NCBI RefSeq assembly: GCF_000253255.1
Contig: NC_015580.1
Location: 1,563,001-1,627,000 of the forward strand
Direction: 5' to 3'
Source: Novosphingobium sp. PP1Y
GTDB taxonomy: Bacteria; Pseudomonadota; Alphaproteobacteria; Sphingomonadales; Sphingomonadaceae
DNA: 64,000 nucleotides
The notes beneath the pieces were generated by a model. The model did not search any database. It saw nothing but the letters and a program-made list of their open reading frames with translations, and was not told the DNA's origin. The position numbers and the translations under genes are program-made. Shown in pieces: positions 34,263 to 44,304 of the stretch (positions within the stretch are counted from its first letter, which is position 1; every line of letters starts with the position of its first letter).

Positions 34263-36433
34263 GCACCGCGTTCGACAAGCTGGCTCGACCGATCCAGAAA
34301 TGGATTCGTCAGCAAGGCTGGAAGGAATTGCGCGATATTCAGGCGCGCGCAACTCACGTGCTTATGGACGGCAATCGTGACCTGATTGTCGCTGCCAGCA
34401 CCGCCGGAGGCAAGACCGAAGCCGCATTTCTCCCGCTGCTGTCCCAAGTGCTCGACGAGCCCAGTGAGGCCTCCGGATTTGATGTTCTGTATGTCGCACC
34501 GCTGAAGGCGCTCATCACCGATCAGGCGCGGCGACTTGAAGAAATTTGTCGCGATACAGACTTGCCTATCACGCCGTGGCATGGCGACGTTTCGTCATCG
34601 GTGAAGGCTAAGGCTACCAAGCGACCTAGGGGCGTGCTGCTAATCACCCCGGAGTCTCTAGAAGCGCTATTCATTCGACGCGGATTGGAGATTCCGAGGC
34701 TGTTTGGCGCAACGCGCGCAGTCATTCTCGATGAATTGCATTCGGTCCTCGACAGTGAGCGCGGCATCCAGATGCGTTCGCTTCTCACGCGCCTCGAAAT
34801 TGCTGTAAAGAGACCTATTCGCCGGGTTGGTTTGTCGGCCACACTCGGAGATATGGAGCTGGCGAAGGCTTATCTTCGTCCTGACAGCCCAAGTGAAGTC
34901 GAACAGGTCATTGCCGAGGGCGGATCAGCCGAATTGCAGCTCCAGCTCCGTGGCTACGTTGCTGGCGACAAGGACGATGAAGGCCCTTCAGCGACGGATG
35001 CGATTGCGCAGCACCTATTCGAACACCTGAGAGGCAGCGACAATCTTGTCTTTGGCGGTGCGCGTCAGGCAGTCGAAATCTACTCGGATCGGTTGCGCGC
35101 ACTTTGCGAAAAGGAACACCTGCCGCAGGAGTTTTACCCTCACCACGCCAGCCTGTCGCGCGAGCATCGAGACTTCGTCGAACGTCGCCTGAAAGATGGT
35201 ACTGCGCCGACGACTGCCATCTGCACTTCCACGCTGGAATTGGGAATTGATATTGGCGATGTAACTTGTGTCGGCCAGATTGGCGCACCGTTCAGCGTCG
35301 CATCGCTCAGGCAAAGGCTTGGCCGATCAGGGCGGCGACCGGGCAAGCCAGCCATCCTTCGGCAATACGCAGTCGAGGCGAAGCTCACGCCTACCAGCAA
35401 TTTTTCGGACCGTCTTCGCCTTGGGATGGTGCGGGCCATTGCGATGATCGAATTGCTTTTGGAAGGCTGGTGTGAACCGCCGCAACGCGAGGCCCTTCAC
35501 CTTTCGACCCTCGTTCACCAAATCCTCTCGGTGATCGCCGAGCGAGGCGGAATACGTGCGCAACAACTATACGGGATTCTCTGCCAAAGCGGACCATTCC
35601 GCCAGGCCGATACCCAGTTGTTTCTGGATGTCTTGCGAGCACTCGGGCAACCCGAGGTCGCGCTCATTGAGCAAGCCAGCGATGGCCTTCTGTTGCTCGG
35701 TGCCAACGGCGAGAAGCTGGTCGAGCACTATAGCTTCTACGCCGTATTTCAGACACCCGAGGAATACCGGCTGATTTCCAGCGGCAAGGAGCTTGGGACA
35801 CTTCCCATCGACAACATGATCGCGCCGGGAATGCTTCTCATTTTTTCGGGCAGGCGCTGGCTGGTGCAGGAAGTTCTCGACCGGGATCGTGTCATTATGG
35901 TTGTACCGGCGAAAGCCGGAGTGCCGCCCATCTTTGGGGGTGATCCTGGCAACATCCACGACCGGGTGATCGAGCGAATGTTCAATGTTCTGGAGGGAAA
36001 AAAGCGCCCGATCTATCTTGATGCGACTGCGCTGGAGCTACTAGACGAGGCACGCAGCAGCTACAGCCAGATGCAATTTGACCCCGGAAGGATTGCGCAG
36101 CTCAGCGACAACGCTGCTGTCATAGCGACGAAAACGGGTTCCGTTCGGACAACAACCTTGGCACTCGCCCTTCGCGCGAACGGCTTCACCGTGCAGGCAC
36201 ACGACGGGTTTCTCGAAGTGTTCGGGAAGGATGAAAGCCCGCAGTTGATCGACGCACTTTCGACCCTGGCAGATGGCAAAGACGTGGACCTATTTGCGCA
36301 TTCGCCGAACCTGTTGTTTGAGAAATTCCATCCTTACTTGACCGAGGATTTGCTGCAAAAAGATGCGCTATCAGCACGCTTGGACGCGAATGGCTTAACC
36401 GACCTTTGTCGTTCGATCAAAGGGAACGGATAG
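34259..36433 (+). CDS. sngC: Shango helicase SngC (DEAD/DEAH, Lhr-like)
   Basis: A 724-residue superfamily 2 helicase with a GTG start at 34259 that overlaps the sngB stop. Motif I STAGGKT is at 47-53, motif II DELH at 158-161, motif III SATLGD near 198, HHASLSREHRDFVERRL near 290-306 and motif VI LRQRLGRSGRRPGKP near 350-364. The C-terminal 350 residues include winged-helix-like and beta-rich regions similar to the accessory part of Lhr-type helicases. In Shango, SngC is thought to act on phage DNA together with SngA and SngB. The gene ends the defence island; the next gene is a small membrane protein. Confidence 0.86.
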   Translation: MSTAFDKLARPIQKWIRQQGWKELRDIQARATHVLMDGNRDLIVAASTAGGKTEAAFLPLLSQVLDEPSEASGFDVLYVAPLKALITDQARRLEEICRDTDLPITPWHGDVSSSVKAKATKRPRGVLLITPESLEALFIRRGLEIPRLFGATRAVILDELHSVLDSERGIQMRSLLTRLEIAVKRPIRRVGLSATLGDMELAKAYLRPDSPSEVEQVIAEGGSAELQLQLRGYVAGDKDDEGPSATDAIAQHLFEHLRGSDNLVFGGARQAVEIYSDRLRALCEKEHLPQEFYPHHASLSREHRDFVERRLKDGTAPTTAICTSTLELGIDIGDVTCVGQIGAPFSVASLRQRLGRSGRRPGKPAILRQYAVEAKLTPTSNFSDRLRLGMVRAIAMIELLLEGWCEPPQREALHLSTLVHQILSVIAERGGIRAQQLYGILCQSGPFRQADTQLFLDVLRALGQPEVALIEQASDGLLLLGANGEKLVEHYSFYAVFQTPEEYRLISSGKELGTLPIDNMIAPGMLLIFSGRRWLVQEVLDRDRVIMVVPAKAGVPPIFGGDPGNIHDRVIERMFNVLEGKKRPIYLDATALELLDEARSSYSQMQFDPGRIAQLSDNAAVIATKTGSVRTTTLALALRANGFTVQAHDGFLEVFGKDESPQLIDALSTLADGKDVDLFAHSPNLLFEKFHPYLTEDLLQKDALSARLDANGLTDLCRSIKGNG

Positions 36434-36600
36434 CTACAGTATTGCCTTATACCTTTTCCCTTTTGTCAAAGCGGAATCCCGGACATCGTAGCAAATGACG
36501 TTGAAGGGAGTGGAGGCTGCGAAAATGGTCATCGCAAGACAGTGCAACGATTTTTCTGTCATTGATCACTTGTTTCCGATATGTTCTGAGGAGAAGTGAG

Positions 36601-36831
36601 ATGAATGCGATCATGGCCAAATTCGATATCGACGCAACCGAGCAACAGCACTCCCAAAGTTGGGAGGGCTTCTCGGAACTCGATCAGGCGATCCGCGATA
36701 ATCGGCTGATGGAGTATCGGATCAAGAAGTCCTGGGCCGATCCGTGGGGACGGAAGCTCACGATCACAGTCCTGCTTGTGATTGCCGCAGGTTTTGCATA
36801 TTTGGCTGGAGCATCAGCCGGGCTCTGGTGA
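36601..36831 (+). CDS. small single-pass membrane protein (76 aa)
   Basis: ATG 36601 follows AGGAGAAG; an ATG at 36562 in the same frame has no ribosome site. Residues 1-45 are hydrophilic (MAKFDIDATEQQHSQSWEGF, then DNRLMEYRIKKSWADPWGRK) and residues 50-72 form one membrane helix (ITVLLVIAAGFAYLAGASAGLW). It lies between Shango and the 3' end of traG and converges with traG with 9 bp between stops. I do not recognise the family. It could be a Shango accessory, a surface or entry-exclusion protein of the transfer system, or unrelated; the sequence alone does not decide. Confidence 0.6.
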   Translation: MNAIMAKFDIDATEQQHSQSWEGFSELDQAIRDNRLMEYRIKKSWADPWGRKLTITVLLVIAAGFAYLAGASAGLW

Positions 36832-36840
36832 CCCCATCCA

Positions 36841-39543
36841 TCACCATTCCTTCACCTCATCGGCAGACTCCGCGCTCGCACCCTGTGCACCCTTGGTAGC
36901 CGCATCAAGGCGGCCTCTGGATCCGCGGATCCGCTGGCGACCGGAATCCTGAGCGCGCAGCACTTCGTCGTGAATGGTGCCCGGGTCCACCTGCGGCACG
37001 TTTCCAGAGACCCCTCCACCGATTTGGGCACGACCACGGACAGATCCCGGTCCTGTCACCGAAGGGCGCGAGATTGGCTGTGCTGGCGTCAGTACGAGCC
37101 TGTCCTCGATCCCGTCGCGCAGCTGTTCAGCGTAGCTTTCGATGAATTTGCCCTGCAGCGCCTGACCTTCCGGACTGAGCTGGAATGTCAGGTCGTCGAA
37201 GCGGACACTGCCGTAGAAGTCGCGGTTGCGCTCGATCTCGACCAATCCCCATTCGCGGTAAGCTTGTGAGAGGTTGAGGGTGCCAGCGGCACTGTTGCCC
37301 TCGAAGAACGATGCTTGGCTTTCGAGGCGATTTGCCAGTTCCTCAGCCCGTCGTGCTTCGCGGCTGTAACTCTGGGCCTCGGTCAGCGAAGCGTTCATGC
37401 CGCTCGCGGTCGACGAGATCGAGGAACTCGACGACGTGCTGACGCTGCGAACAAATCCATCGCGTGTGCTCGACCAGTTACGACTGTCCGACATCTGCGC
37501 GAGGCTACCGAAGATTCGAGAGCGATCCTCAGATGCGATGCCGATATCGCTGTCGGTCCAGGTGCGTGTACCGCCCCCTTTCAATCCGACATTTGCAGAC
37601 GCCACACCGTTCGTGACACCAGCGCTGGCGCCGGCTTCACCCCCAAGGAACCAAGCGGTCGAAATGTCGTCGGCAGCCCTTCGCGAAAGGCCGAATTGGC
37701 GCTGCAGGTTTGTCGATGCCTGGTCGACCTCGTTAAAGGCGGTCTGGATGCTGTCGGAGTTGGATGTGCCGGTGGCGCTCTCGAAAGCCGATCCGCGGCT
37801 GAATTGGCTGCGCAGCTCCCGGAATTTCGTGACCGCGCTGGTGGTCGATTCCGTCGCAATGTTCGCATAGCTCTCGCTGTTCGAGCGGGCTTGCGATGCC
37901 ATTGTCGACAGGCGCGAGGTGAACTCCTGTCCGAGGCTGGGCGTGAAGGGATAGCTCGAGTTGGGAAGCTGGTCATAGCTGGCTTCGGGGAAACTCGTCG
38001 TCATCGAGCCCGTATCGCTGAATGTCCGGGTCTGCGCCGCGCCATAGGTGAAGCTTGGCGCGATCGTCCCTTGTGCGAACTGGCGCGTCAGAACGCTCGA
38101 ATTCTCAAAGCTCGTATTGCCCAGCGAGACGTTGCCTGTGCTTGCCTCGCGCGCCGCTTCCTCGGCAGCGTTCTGGCTCGGATTGAGATAGCTTGTCGCA
38201 TGGTGAGAAATCGCCATGGCGCCCTTGGCCACGCCGCCGGCCAGAAACGGCACCGAGGCGATGAGATAGCCTGCGAGCAGCCCGATATCGCTATTCACAT
38301 CGGCCATGCCGGTGAAGCTTGCAAGACTAAGCCCGCTGCTTCCAGCAACCGCGCTCATGTCCGCAGCACCTTTGTACATCAGCATCATGTGCAGGATCAC
38401 GAACAGCGGTCCCCATGCCGCCAGGTAGAAGAAGCCCGTCACATAGCCTTTGAGCGCGAGCGGCCCGGTCTTGGGAAGCAGGAACAGGGGGAAGAGGACC
38501 GGAAACAGGGCGTAGAAAAGTACGGTCAGCACGACATTGAGGAGCGGCACCCACTTCATCGCGTTGCTGGCAATCGAGCCGTAGGTCCGCTCGGTCTGAA
38601 TATCGGCGCGCGTCTGGGCGTAAACATCGACATTGCCCGCGCCGCTCGTCGCCGCCATCGAATGCATGGCCTGGCTCATCGCGTTGATCGTCAGCGTCTG
38701 CTTGAAGATCTCGGTCGCATTGGCCGAGACCCCGGTGAGGTACTGGTAAGCCGCCGGCAGGTCAGAAAAAAGCTTGGCCTTGGCGAGGGCGGCGGTCTGG
38801 TTGGGATAAAGCTGGCGTCCGAAGACCGTCCCCATGCCGTCGATCAAACCGGCCCACTGCGCGTTCAGCGCATCATAGGCTTCGCGGCAGGTAATGATAT
38901 TCGAAGTCACCTGACCGGTCCCCGTGTCGCGGGTGAGGAAGCGCTGGGCCCGCGCCTGACTGCCGGGCGCGATGGTCGTCCAGATGTCGCTGGTCTCGGC
39001 GAGCTCCTTCATCGAATAGCGGCCAAGCAGCACGTCGTAGAAGACGCATTGCCGGAAGTGCTCGTCGAGATTGGCGGCAAATTCCGGGTCGGAAATGCGC
39101 AAGGACCGCGTGGCATCGTAGAGCCGCGCACCGTAGATCATACCATTCTTAGAGTAGTTGAGATCGCCCGGCAGCCCGAACACCACCTCGGCAGAGCCGG
39201 TCAGATAGTCGCCGACCTGGCTCGTGAAGCTTGCCATCAGCGCAAGCCCCAGCGGCACATTGCTGACATTGGCAGGGGCGAGACTGGGGTTAAGCCGGTC
39301 GGTCACATGGACGTCGAGCCGCGGCACCATCAGGCACGAATAAATTAGCGTCGCGCCAAGGAACCAGTTGATCCAAGCCCGCCAATCCTGATTGAACGCC
39401 AGCGTAATGGCGGAGAGGCCAAGCCCCATGACCATGACGACCTGCAGGAGGCTCTTGTAACCCCCATTTCCCGTCCAGGCGGCGACCGCCTGAAAGACAT
39501 TGACTAGGTAGTCGCCGCCGCCAACCGTGAAAATCTCGACCAT
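36841..39543 (-). CDS. traG: conjugal transfer protein TraG
   Basis: A 900-residue protein ending the tra operon. The N-terminal TraG domain (residues 1-460) holds several membrane helices, for example near 30-50, 62-82, 330-360 and 370-400, and is needed for pilus assembly. The long C-terminal half is periplasmic, rich in Ser, Thr, Asn, Gln and Ala, with coiled-coil segments such as SYSREARRAEELANRLESQA; in F this part acts in mating-pair stabilisation. It is close in length to F TraG (938 residues). A frame of 677 codons runs antisense to it and is a codon-bias shadow. It follows traH by 39 bp. Confidence 0.9.
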   Translation of the reverse strand: MVEIFTVGGGDYLVNVFQAVAAWTGNGGYKSLLQVVMVMGLGLSAITLAFNQDWRAWINWFLGATLIYSCLMVPRLDVHVTDRLNPSLAPANVSNVPLGLALMASFTSQVGDYLTGSAEVVFGLPGDLNYSKNGMIYGARLYDATRSLRISDPEFAANLDEHFRQCVFYDVLLGRYSMKELAETSDIWTTIAPGSQARAQRFLTRDTGTGQVTSNIITCREAYDALNAQWAGLIDGMGTVFGRQLYPNQTAALAKAKLFSDLPAAYQYLTGVSANATEIFKQTLTINAMSQAMHSMAATSGAGNVDVYAQTRADIQTERTYGSIASNAMKWVPLLNVVLTVLFYALFPVLFPLFLLPKTGPLALKGYVTGFFYLAAWGPLFVILHMMLMYKGAADMSAVAGSSGLSLASFTGMADVNSDIGLLAGYLIASVPFLAGGVAKGAMAISHHATSYLNPSQNAAEEAAREASTGNVSLGNTSFENSSVLTRQFAQGTIAPSFTYGAAQTRTFSDTGSMTTSFPEASYDQLPNSSYPFTPSLGQEFTSRLSTMASQARSNSESYANIATESTTSAVTKFRELRSQFSRGSAFESATGTSNSDSIQTAFNEVDQASTNLQRQFGLSRRAADDISTAWFLGGEAGASAGVTNGVASANVGLKGGGTRTWTDSDIGIASEDRSRIFGSLAQMSDSRNWSSTRDGFVRSVSTSSSSSISSTASGMNASLTEAQSYSREARRAEELANRLESQASFFEGNSAAGTLNLSQAYREWGLVEIERNRDFYGSVRFDDLTFQLSPEGQALQGKFIESYAEQLRDGIEDRLVLTPAQPISRPSVTGPGSVRGRAQIGGGVSGNVPQVDPGTIHDEVLRAQDSGRQRIRGSRGRLDAATKGAQGASAESADEVKEW

Positions 39544-39582
39544 GATGCTGGGCTCCCGCCGGTTCCGGCGCGCTGAAAGGGA

Positions 39583-41019
39583 TCAGTGGGTAAGGGCGCG
39601 CGACTGCACACCGCGCGACCAGTCGAGCGAGGCGGCCATGCCGGGCGACATCGAGGCGGCGAGCACGTTCTCGATGAACGCCGTCTTCTCGATGATCTGC
39701 ATGATGGCGTTGACCTTGAGGTGCGTGTTCGCCTGCCTGTCGGCGAGTGCCTGCCGAACGACATTCACCTGGCCCTGCCACATCGCGATCTTGGCTTCGT
39801 CCGCGCCGATGAAGCTCGACATTGAGCGACCCGCTTCGCTGACGATCCGGTCGAGGACGGCGAACAACAGATCGACACTGGCTATCTCCGCCAGCGTTTC
39901 GCGATCGTCGGTTGGCATCCCGCGGCCATAGGCCGCCTGGACCGTCAGGATCTTGTAGAGCGGGATCGAAGCAACCTGGAGCAGCTCCTTCTGCGCGTCG
40001 GTGATCGCGGTGTCGTCATGGATCGCCTGGATCATGCCAGCAATCAGGGCCGCAACGCGTGGGCGCAGCGCCTTCGATGCGGGAAGGCTCAGCGACTTGA
40101 AGCCGGGATCAAGGCATTTGTCCGGCTCGTCACAGTCGAAGATTAGGACGTTCCCGTTGCTGGTCCCATCGAGCAGCGAAGTGACAAGCGTTGAAGACGC
40201 TTCTCCGACGATCGGCACGAACTTGCCCGGCTCGTCATCCTTGGGCGGGACATAGATAATCGTCCCCAGCAGCGTCATTGCATATTCGGCGAGTTCTTCG
40301 TCGAAGGTGCCATTTGGCGAGAAGAACGCCGACTTCTTGAGGATCGTCCAGGTGTAGTTTCTCGCCACGGCGGGATTGACGTCGTCATATTTGCCTGAGC
40401 CCTGCGCTGTCGTACTCGACCGCTGGCCTTTGGTGCCGCACCCGTGCTTGGCGGCTGCATAGTCGGTGAAGATGCCTTCCGAATTGCCGATCGCCTCGCA
40501 GATCGCCTTGTCGGCCAGGTCGCCCTTGGGCCAGATGCCGCCCACCAGCCCCTGCGCCATTTCGCAGGAGTTGATGTTGAGGTTGTTCATGAGCTGAGCC
40601 TTCTGGCTGAACTCCTGCATGATCTTCGAGCATTCCGGGCAAACCGTGTCGATCGCCAGGCTGAAAGCAAAGCCGACCGCATTGTTGGCGACAGCCTTCA
40701 GCATCGCGACCATCTCGCTCGCATTGATGAAGCTGAAGGATCCGGCAAAGATGTCGATGCCGCCGCAGCCCGCACGGGCGCGCGGCAGCTGCAGATTGGC
40801 GATGTTGGTCGTCTTTTGCGGGAAACGCGTCCAGACGTTGCCGAGGCTGTAGTAGCCGGCTGACTGACCCTCGAACGCGGTCGGCCCGTTAACGTTAGCG
40901 GCGCCGCCAACATCGTTGAGGAACGAGTCCATTGAACTGCCGACATCGGCCGATGCGCTGGAAAGGGGGAGGGTAGCCGCGAGGATCGCGGCGACGGCAC
41001 GTTTCATCCTAGTAGTCAC
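39583..41019 (-). CDS. traH: conjugal transfer protein TraH
   Basis: A 478-residue periplasmic protein with a signal peptide (MKRAVAAILAATLPLSSASA) and the TraH pattern: SFLNDVGGAANVNGP, GYYSLGNVWTRFP, LQLPRARAGCGGIDIFAGSFSFINASE, then NSCEMAQGLVGG. TraH works with TraF and TraW in pilus assembly. GTG 41019 is preferred because GGAAG lies 6 bases before it; the in-frame ATG 41007 has no usable spacing. The GTG start overlaps the end of traF by 11 bp. Conserved Cys residues suggest disulfides supplied by TraF or the DsbC-like protein of this operon. Confidence 0.92.
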   Translation of the reverse strand: MTTRMKRAVAAILAATLPLSSASADVGSSMDSFLNDVGGAANVNGPTAFEGQSAGYYSLGNVWTRFPQKTTNIANLQLPRARAGCGGIDIFAGSFSFINASEMVAMLKAVANNAVGFAFSLAIDTVCPECSKIMQEFSQKAQLMNNLNINSCEMAQGLVGGIWPKGDLADKAICEAIGNSEGIFTDYAAAKHGCGTKGQRSSTTAQGSGKYDDVNPAVARNYTWTILKKSAFFSPNGTFDEELAEYAMTLLGTIIYVPPKDDEPGKFVPIVGEASSTLVTSLLDGTSNGNVLIFDCDEPDKCLDPGFKSLSLPASKALRPRVAALIAGMIQAIHDDTAITDAQKELLQVASIPLYKILTVQAAYGRGMPTDDRETLAEIASVDLLFAVLDRIVSEAGRSMSSFIGADEAKIAMWQGQVNVVRQALADRQANTHLKVNAIMQIIEKTAFIENVLAASMSPGMAASLDWSRGVQSRALTH

Positions 41020-41845
41020 GTCCGGCTTCCTTCGATGTGAGGAGATAAATGCGATCCTGAAGCTCGTCGGCGCTCATCACGCCGTAGCCGATCGGGATGG
41101 GCTGGCCCTTGGCGGCATCCCAGAGCACCACCGCCGGCGTGATCTTGGGCTCAAGCCCCATGCGGCTGCGCTGGTTGGTCTCGACCGTGTAGTTCGGGAA
41201 ATGGCGTGAGGGGCCGCCGTCGGTCGAAATCGCGCGCACCGTGATGTGCCAGGTCGAAGCGACGCTCTGGACGATCGGCGACATGACTTCGCAGGCGCCG
41301 CAGCTCTGGGCGAAGAAGTAGAACAGCCCGTAGCGTTCGGACAGCTGCGCCATGACCGCATTGCGCTCGGCATTGCGCGAGTCCTGCCACTGGCGCTTGC
41401 CGAGCGTCGAGACTGGCCGTTGGAGCGTGTAGTCGAGATCAGGATCCTGCCAGATCGCCCGCTGCCAGACATCGCTGAACAGCGATGCCCGGTCGAGCTG
41501 GGCGCGCTGGAAGCGGATATAGGCCGTCACATTGGCCGGCGTCGGCTCGAGGATCGCCTTGGCTTTCAGTTCGCGCAGATTTGCCGTGATGGCATCGAGC
41601 TGGCTCGTCGCACTCGGAGCAGGCTCGGATGTCTCCTCCTGCCCTTCGGGCGGCTTGGGCCTGGTGCAATAGAACCAGTACCCAAGGCGTCGCTCCTCGC
41701 AGTAGAAGCTGTCCTGGCTGTCGCTGGTCGTGACCAGCGGCGGTTCCTGGCCGTGTGCCGGAGCACTGAGCGCGAGCGCAACGGCGGTGAGCGAGAGGCA
41801 GGCGGCAAGCAGCCGCCGGGCGGACTTATTGGCTGGCGCGGGCAT
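41009..41845 (-). CDS. traF: conjugal transfer protein TraF (thioredoxin-like)
   Basis: A 278-residue periplasmic protein. ATG 41845 gives a signal peptide (RRLLAACLSLTAVALALSAPAHG); upstream codons in this frame overlap traN and are not coding in character. The thioredoxin-fold domain occupies residues 160-278 with a complete CxxC at C182 and C185 (SCGACEV). F TraF lacks the CxxC but TrbB and TraF of some other F-type systems keep it, so this protein may be an active disulfide catalyst. It lies between traN and traH in the usual order, overlapping traN by 20 bp. Confidence 0.88.
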   Translation of the reverse strand: MPAPANKSARRLLAACLSLTAVALALSAPAHGQEPPLVTTSDSQDSFYCEERRLGYWFYCTRPKPPEGQEETSEPAPSATSQLDAITANLRELKAKAILEPTPANVTAYIRFQRAQLDRASLFSDVWQRAIWQDPDLDYTLQRPVSTLGKRQWQDSRNAERNAVMAQLSERYGLFYFFAQSCGACEVMSPIVQSVASTWHITVRAISTDGGPSRHFPNYTVETNQRSRMGLEPKITPAVVLWDAAKGQPIPIGYGVMSADELQDRIYLLTSKEAGRDY

Positions 41846-43547
41846 AATAGTCCTCGATTTTCTGCTGGATTTCGGTGGCGGCCTGGAGCTCGTCGGGCAG
41901 GCGTGCGGCGTCGGTGAATTCGGCGTAGACCTCGCTGAAATCCATCTTCGAGAGATCGAGCCGCGAGAACTCGTCGATGGTGAAGCCAAGGCACTGCTCG
42001 GTCTTGGGCTTGCCCCAGGGCTTGTTCAGCTGCTGGCGGCCCTGTTCCTGCAGGATCCGCGAAAGCTTGGATTCAAAGCAGCAATAGACCTTCTTCTTGG
42101 TCAGGCAGACGCCCAGGAAACTGTCAGAGCAATAGGTCCCGACATAGGCGCACAGGCCCTGCGCATCGCGCTGGTGAAGCAGCATTTCCTCGCGGCTGCA
42201 GCCGAGAGCGACAAGCAGCTGGATACCCGGAATGAGCGGGAAACCCTTGCCCTTGCAGCAATTGAGCACGCCGAAGACCTTGGACGAGCAGGTGTTGCGC
42301 GTACCCTTGAACAGGGTGAGCGTGTCGGGATCGAACTCGCGCCGTGCCTGGTCCATCGCGTTGAGCGCGACAACCGCGTCCTTGAACTCGTCATTGGCCT
42401 CGCGCTCGATCGTCTCGCACGAGCCATCGATGCAATAGACGTCGCCGTCGCAGATGAACTGGCTGGTATCAGCAGGCTGGTCCGGGACAGGGCAGTCGTA
42501 GACCCGCTCCCAGGTTCGGCAGGGCTCACCCGAAAGGCAGTCTTCGCGCACCAGCGAGCAGCCGGGCGTGCTTTCCAGCGTCTGGCAGTCCTGAGCTTGC
42601 GTAAATTGGGCGCAGGTATAGCTGCGCGACCATGCCCAGCAGGGCTGGGTGACCGCGATGCCATCGACGATCCTGGTGACAGGATCGCTGTCGGTGCAGG
42701 TCTCGGTGTCCTGCTGACATGAATTGTCCGCAGCAAGACCCGCGCATTGGCTTTCATCTCGGCTCGTCGTGACGACGTTCTCGCCGGTTACGGTGTAGGG
42801 CGTCGCGCCATCGACCGGTGCAGTGCAGCTTACGAGATCGACGCGCAGGTCGCCCGAGTTACAGCCCCAGTAGATACCGAGATAGGGATCGCACAGATTG
42901 ATCGGATAAGACTGCGTGACCGTGCACTGCGGCGCCGGGTAGCGATTGCAATTGTAGATCGATGCCGGATCGACGCCGCTCCCGCCGACGCAGTAGTAGC
43001 CATAGACCTGCCGCTGCACGATCGTGGCATTCAGCGTCACCGGGCAGGATTTGGTCTCCTGGGTCGCGGTGTAGCCGACGTTGCAGGTCGCCATGTAGCG
43101 CGCTGCGGTGCCGGTCCCCGGAGGCAGGGGGACGCAGCGGCCCTGGCTCCCGCTGATGCTCATGCCGCTGGTGTAGGAGAGCGGATCGTCGTTGATGACA
43201 TTGCTGCGCGCGACAACCGCGTCGAGGTCCTGGGGCGCGAACTGCGCACGGCGATCCATGGAATCGCGCATGGTCCGGTAGCCGGTGTTCGCCGATGCCT
43301 GGCTCGCGGCTTCACGCGCCATCCGGTCGGGATCTTCGAAATAATCCGACTGGTTCGGCACACCCCCGAAATTGGGAATGCGGTTTGCATCCGGGTCGGT
43401 TGTCGCCGCGCTCTGCGCTGCGGCCGCCTGGTCGCGACCGAACGCCTTGCCGTCCGCCTTGGCGGCATCGATTGTGGTTTGGGCCGAGACGCTTGTCGGC
43501 AGACATGCACAGGCGAGGCAGAAAAGGGGGAGGAGAAGCCGCTTCAT
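41826..43547 (-). CDS. traN: mating-pair stabilisation protein TraN
   Basis: A 573-residue outer-membrane protein with a signal peptide (MKRLLLPLFCLACACLPTSVSA) and about 40 Cys residues, the hallmark of TraN. Typical segments are CVPLPPG, NCNRYPAPQC, CCKGKGFPLIPGIQLLVALGC and the conserved end VYCCFESKLSRILQEQGRQQLNKPWG. In F, TraN contacts OmpA or other receptors on the recipient and decides host preference through its variable tip. It overlaps trbC and traF, so the whole segment is translationally coupled. Confidence 0.93.
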   Translation of the reverse strand: MKRLLLPLFCLACACLPTSVSAQTTIDAAKADGKAFGRDQAAAAQSAATTDPDANRIPNFGGVPNQSDYFEDPDRMAREAASQASANTGYRTMRDSMDRRAQFAPQDLDAVVARSNVINDDPLSYTSGMSISGSQGRCVPLPPGTGTAARYMATCNVGYTATQETKSCPVTLNATIVQRQVYGYYCVGGSGVDPASIYNCNRYPAPQCTVTQSYPINLCDPYLGIYWGCNSGDLRVDLVSCTAPVDGATPYTVTGENVVTTSRDESQCAGLAADNSCQQDTETCTDSDPVTRIVDGIAVTQPCWAWSRSYTCAQFTQAQDCQTLESTPGCSLVREDCLSGEPCRTWERVYDCPVPDQPADTSQFICDGDVYCIDGSCETIEREANDEFKDAVVALNAMDQARREFDPDTLTLFKGTRNTCSSKVFGVLNCCKGKGFPLIPGIQLLVALGCSREEMLLHQRDAQGLCAYVGTYCSDSFLGVCLTKKKVYCCFESKLSRILQEQGRQQLNKPWGKPKTEQCLGFTIDEFSRLDLSKMDFSEVYAEFTDAARLPDELQAATEIQQKIEDYYARASQ

Positions 43548-44304
43548 GGGTCACTCCGTTGCAGGCGGGCAAGATGCTGGGATGCGAGAAGGGCGCCGGG
43601 ACCGCCGCCTTGCGCGAAGGTTTCGAGCGCATAAGACACGCTCACATTGCCGCTCATCCGGTCGTGGGGCGGAACCTGGGTCCGGCAATCGAAGCCATCG
43701 CAGAGATCGAAATCGCTGCTGGTCACCACATAGGTGGGGACCGTCTCGATTCCGAAGGCGCGAAACAGGCGCGGATCGATGCCGACCGCGTCAAGCTTGC
43801 CGCCGTCCCCTGCGACTTTCGCGAGCGCTGCGGTCAGGGTCTTGGCGCTGCCCCCTGGCAGCCCGCGGAGCACGACCACACCGCCTGCACGGGCGACGTC
43901 GTCCGCCATGGCGCGCAAGGCCGCCGGCGGCATCGAGAGCGAAGCGAAGGCGATAAAGCGGGGTGCTTCACCCAAGCCCTCGCTGGCCATGGTGCCCGCG
44001 TCGGCCACCATCTTGTCGAAGTCGAAGACGTCCTCACTTTCTGGCCGCGCGGTTCTTGCCGCCTGCTCGGTGTAGCGCTTGCCGTGCGCCTGGGCTTCGG
44101 CGGCGCTGGCATTGGCTTGGCTAAGGACCGCTTCGGCGCGCGCGCGGGCACTGGCGGCAAGCGCATCGGCTTCGCTCGCCTCGACCTTGGCGCGGGCGCG
44201 TATCGCTTCGAGATCGAGCTCGGGCTCGCTCGTCTGCGCTGCGGCTCCCGCCATGGCGGCGGCGCCAGTGATCGACGCGATTACAAGGAGATGAGGGAGT
44301 ATTT

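Noticed and set aside
32958..36433. BREX-like pair (BrxD-type ATPase and Lhr-like helicase)
   Set aside because: The two proteins resemble BREX BrxD and BrxHI, but brxA, brxB, pglX, pglZ and brxC are absent, and a TerB-domain protein precedes them, which fits Shango.
37315..39348. 677-codon frame antisense to traG
   Set aside because: It mirrors codon positions of traG in a high-GC genome, lacks a ribosome site and resembles no protein family.
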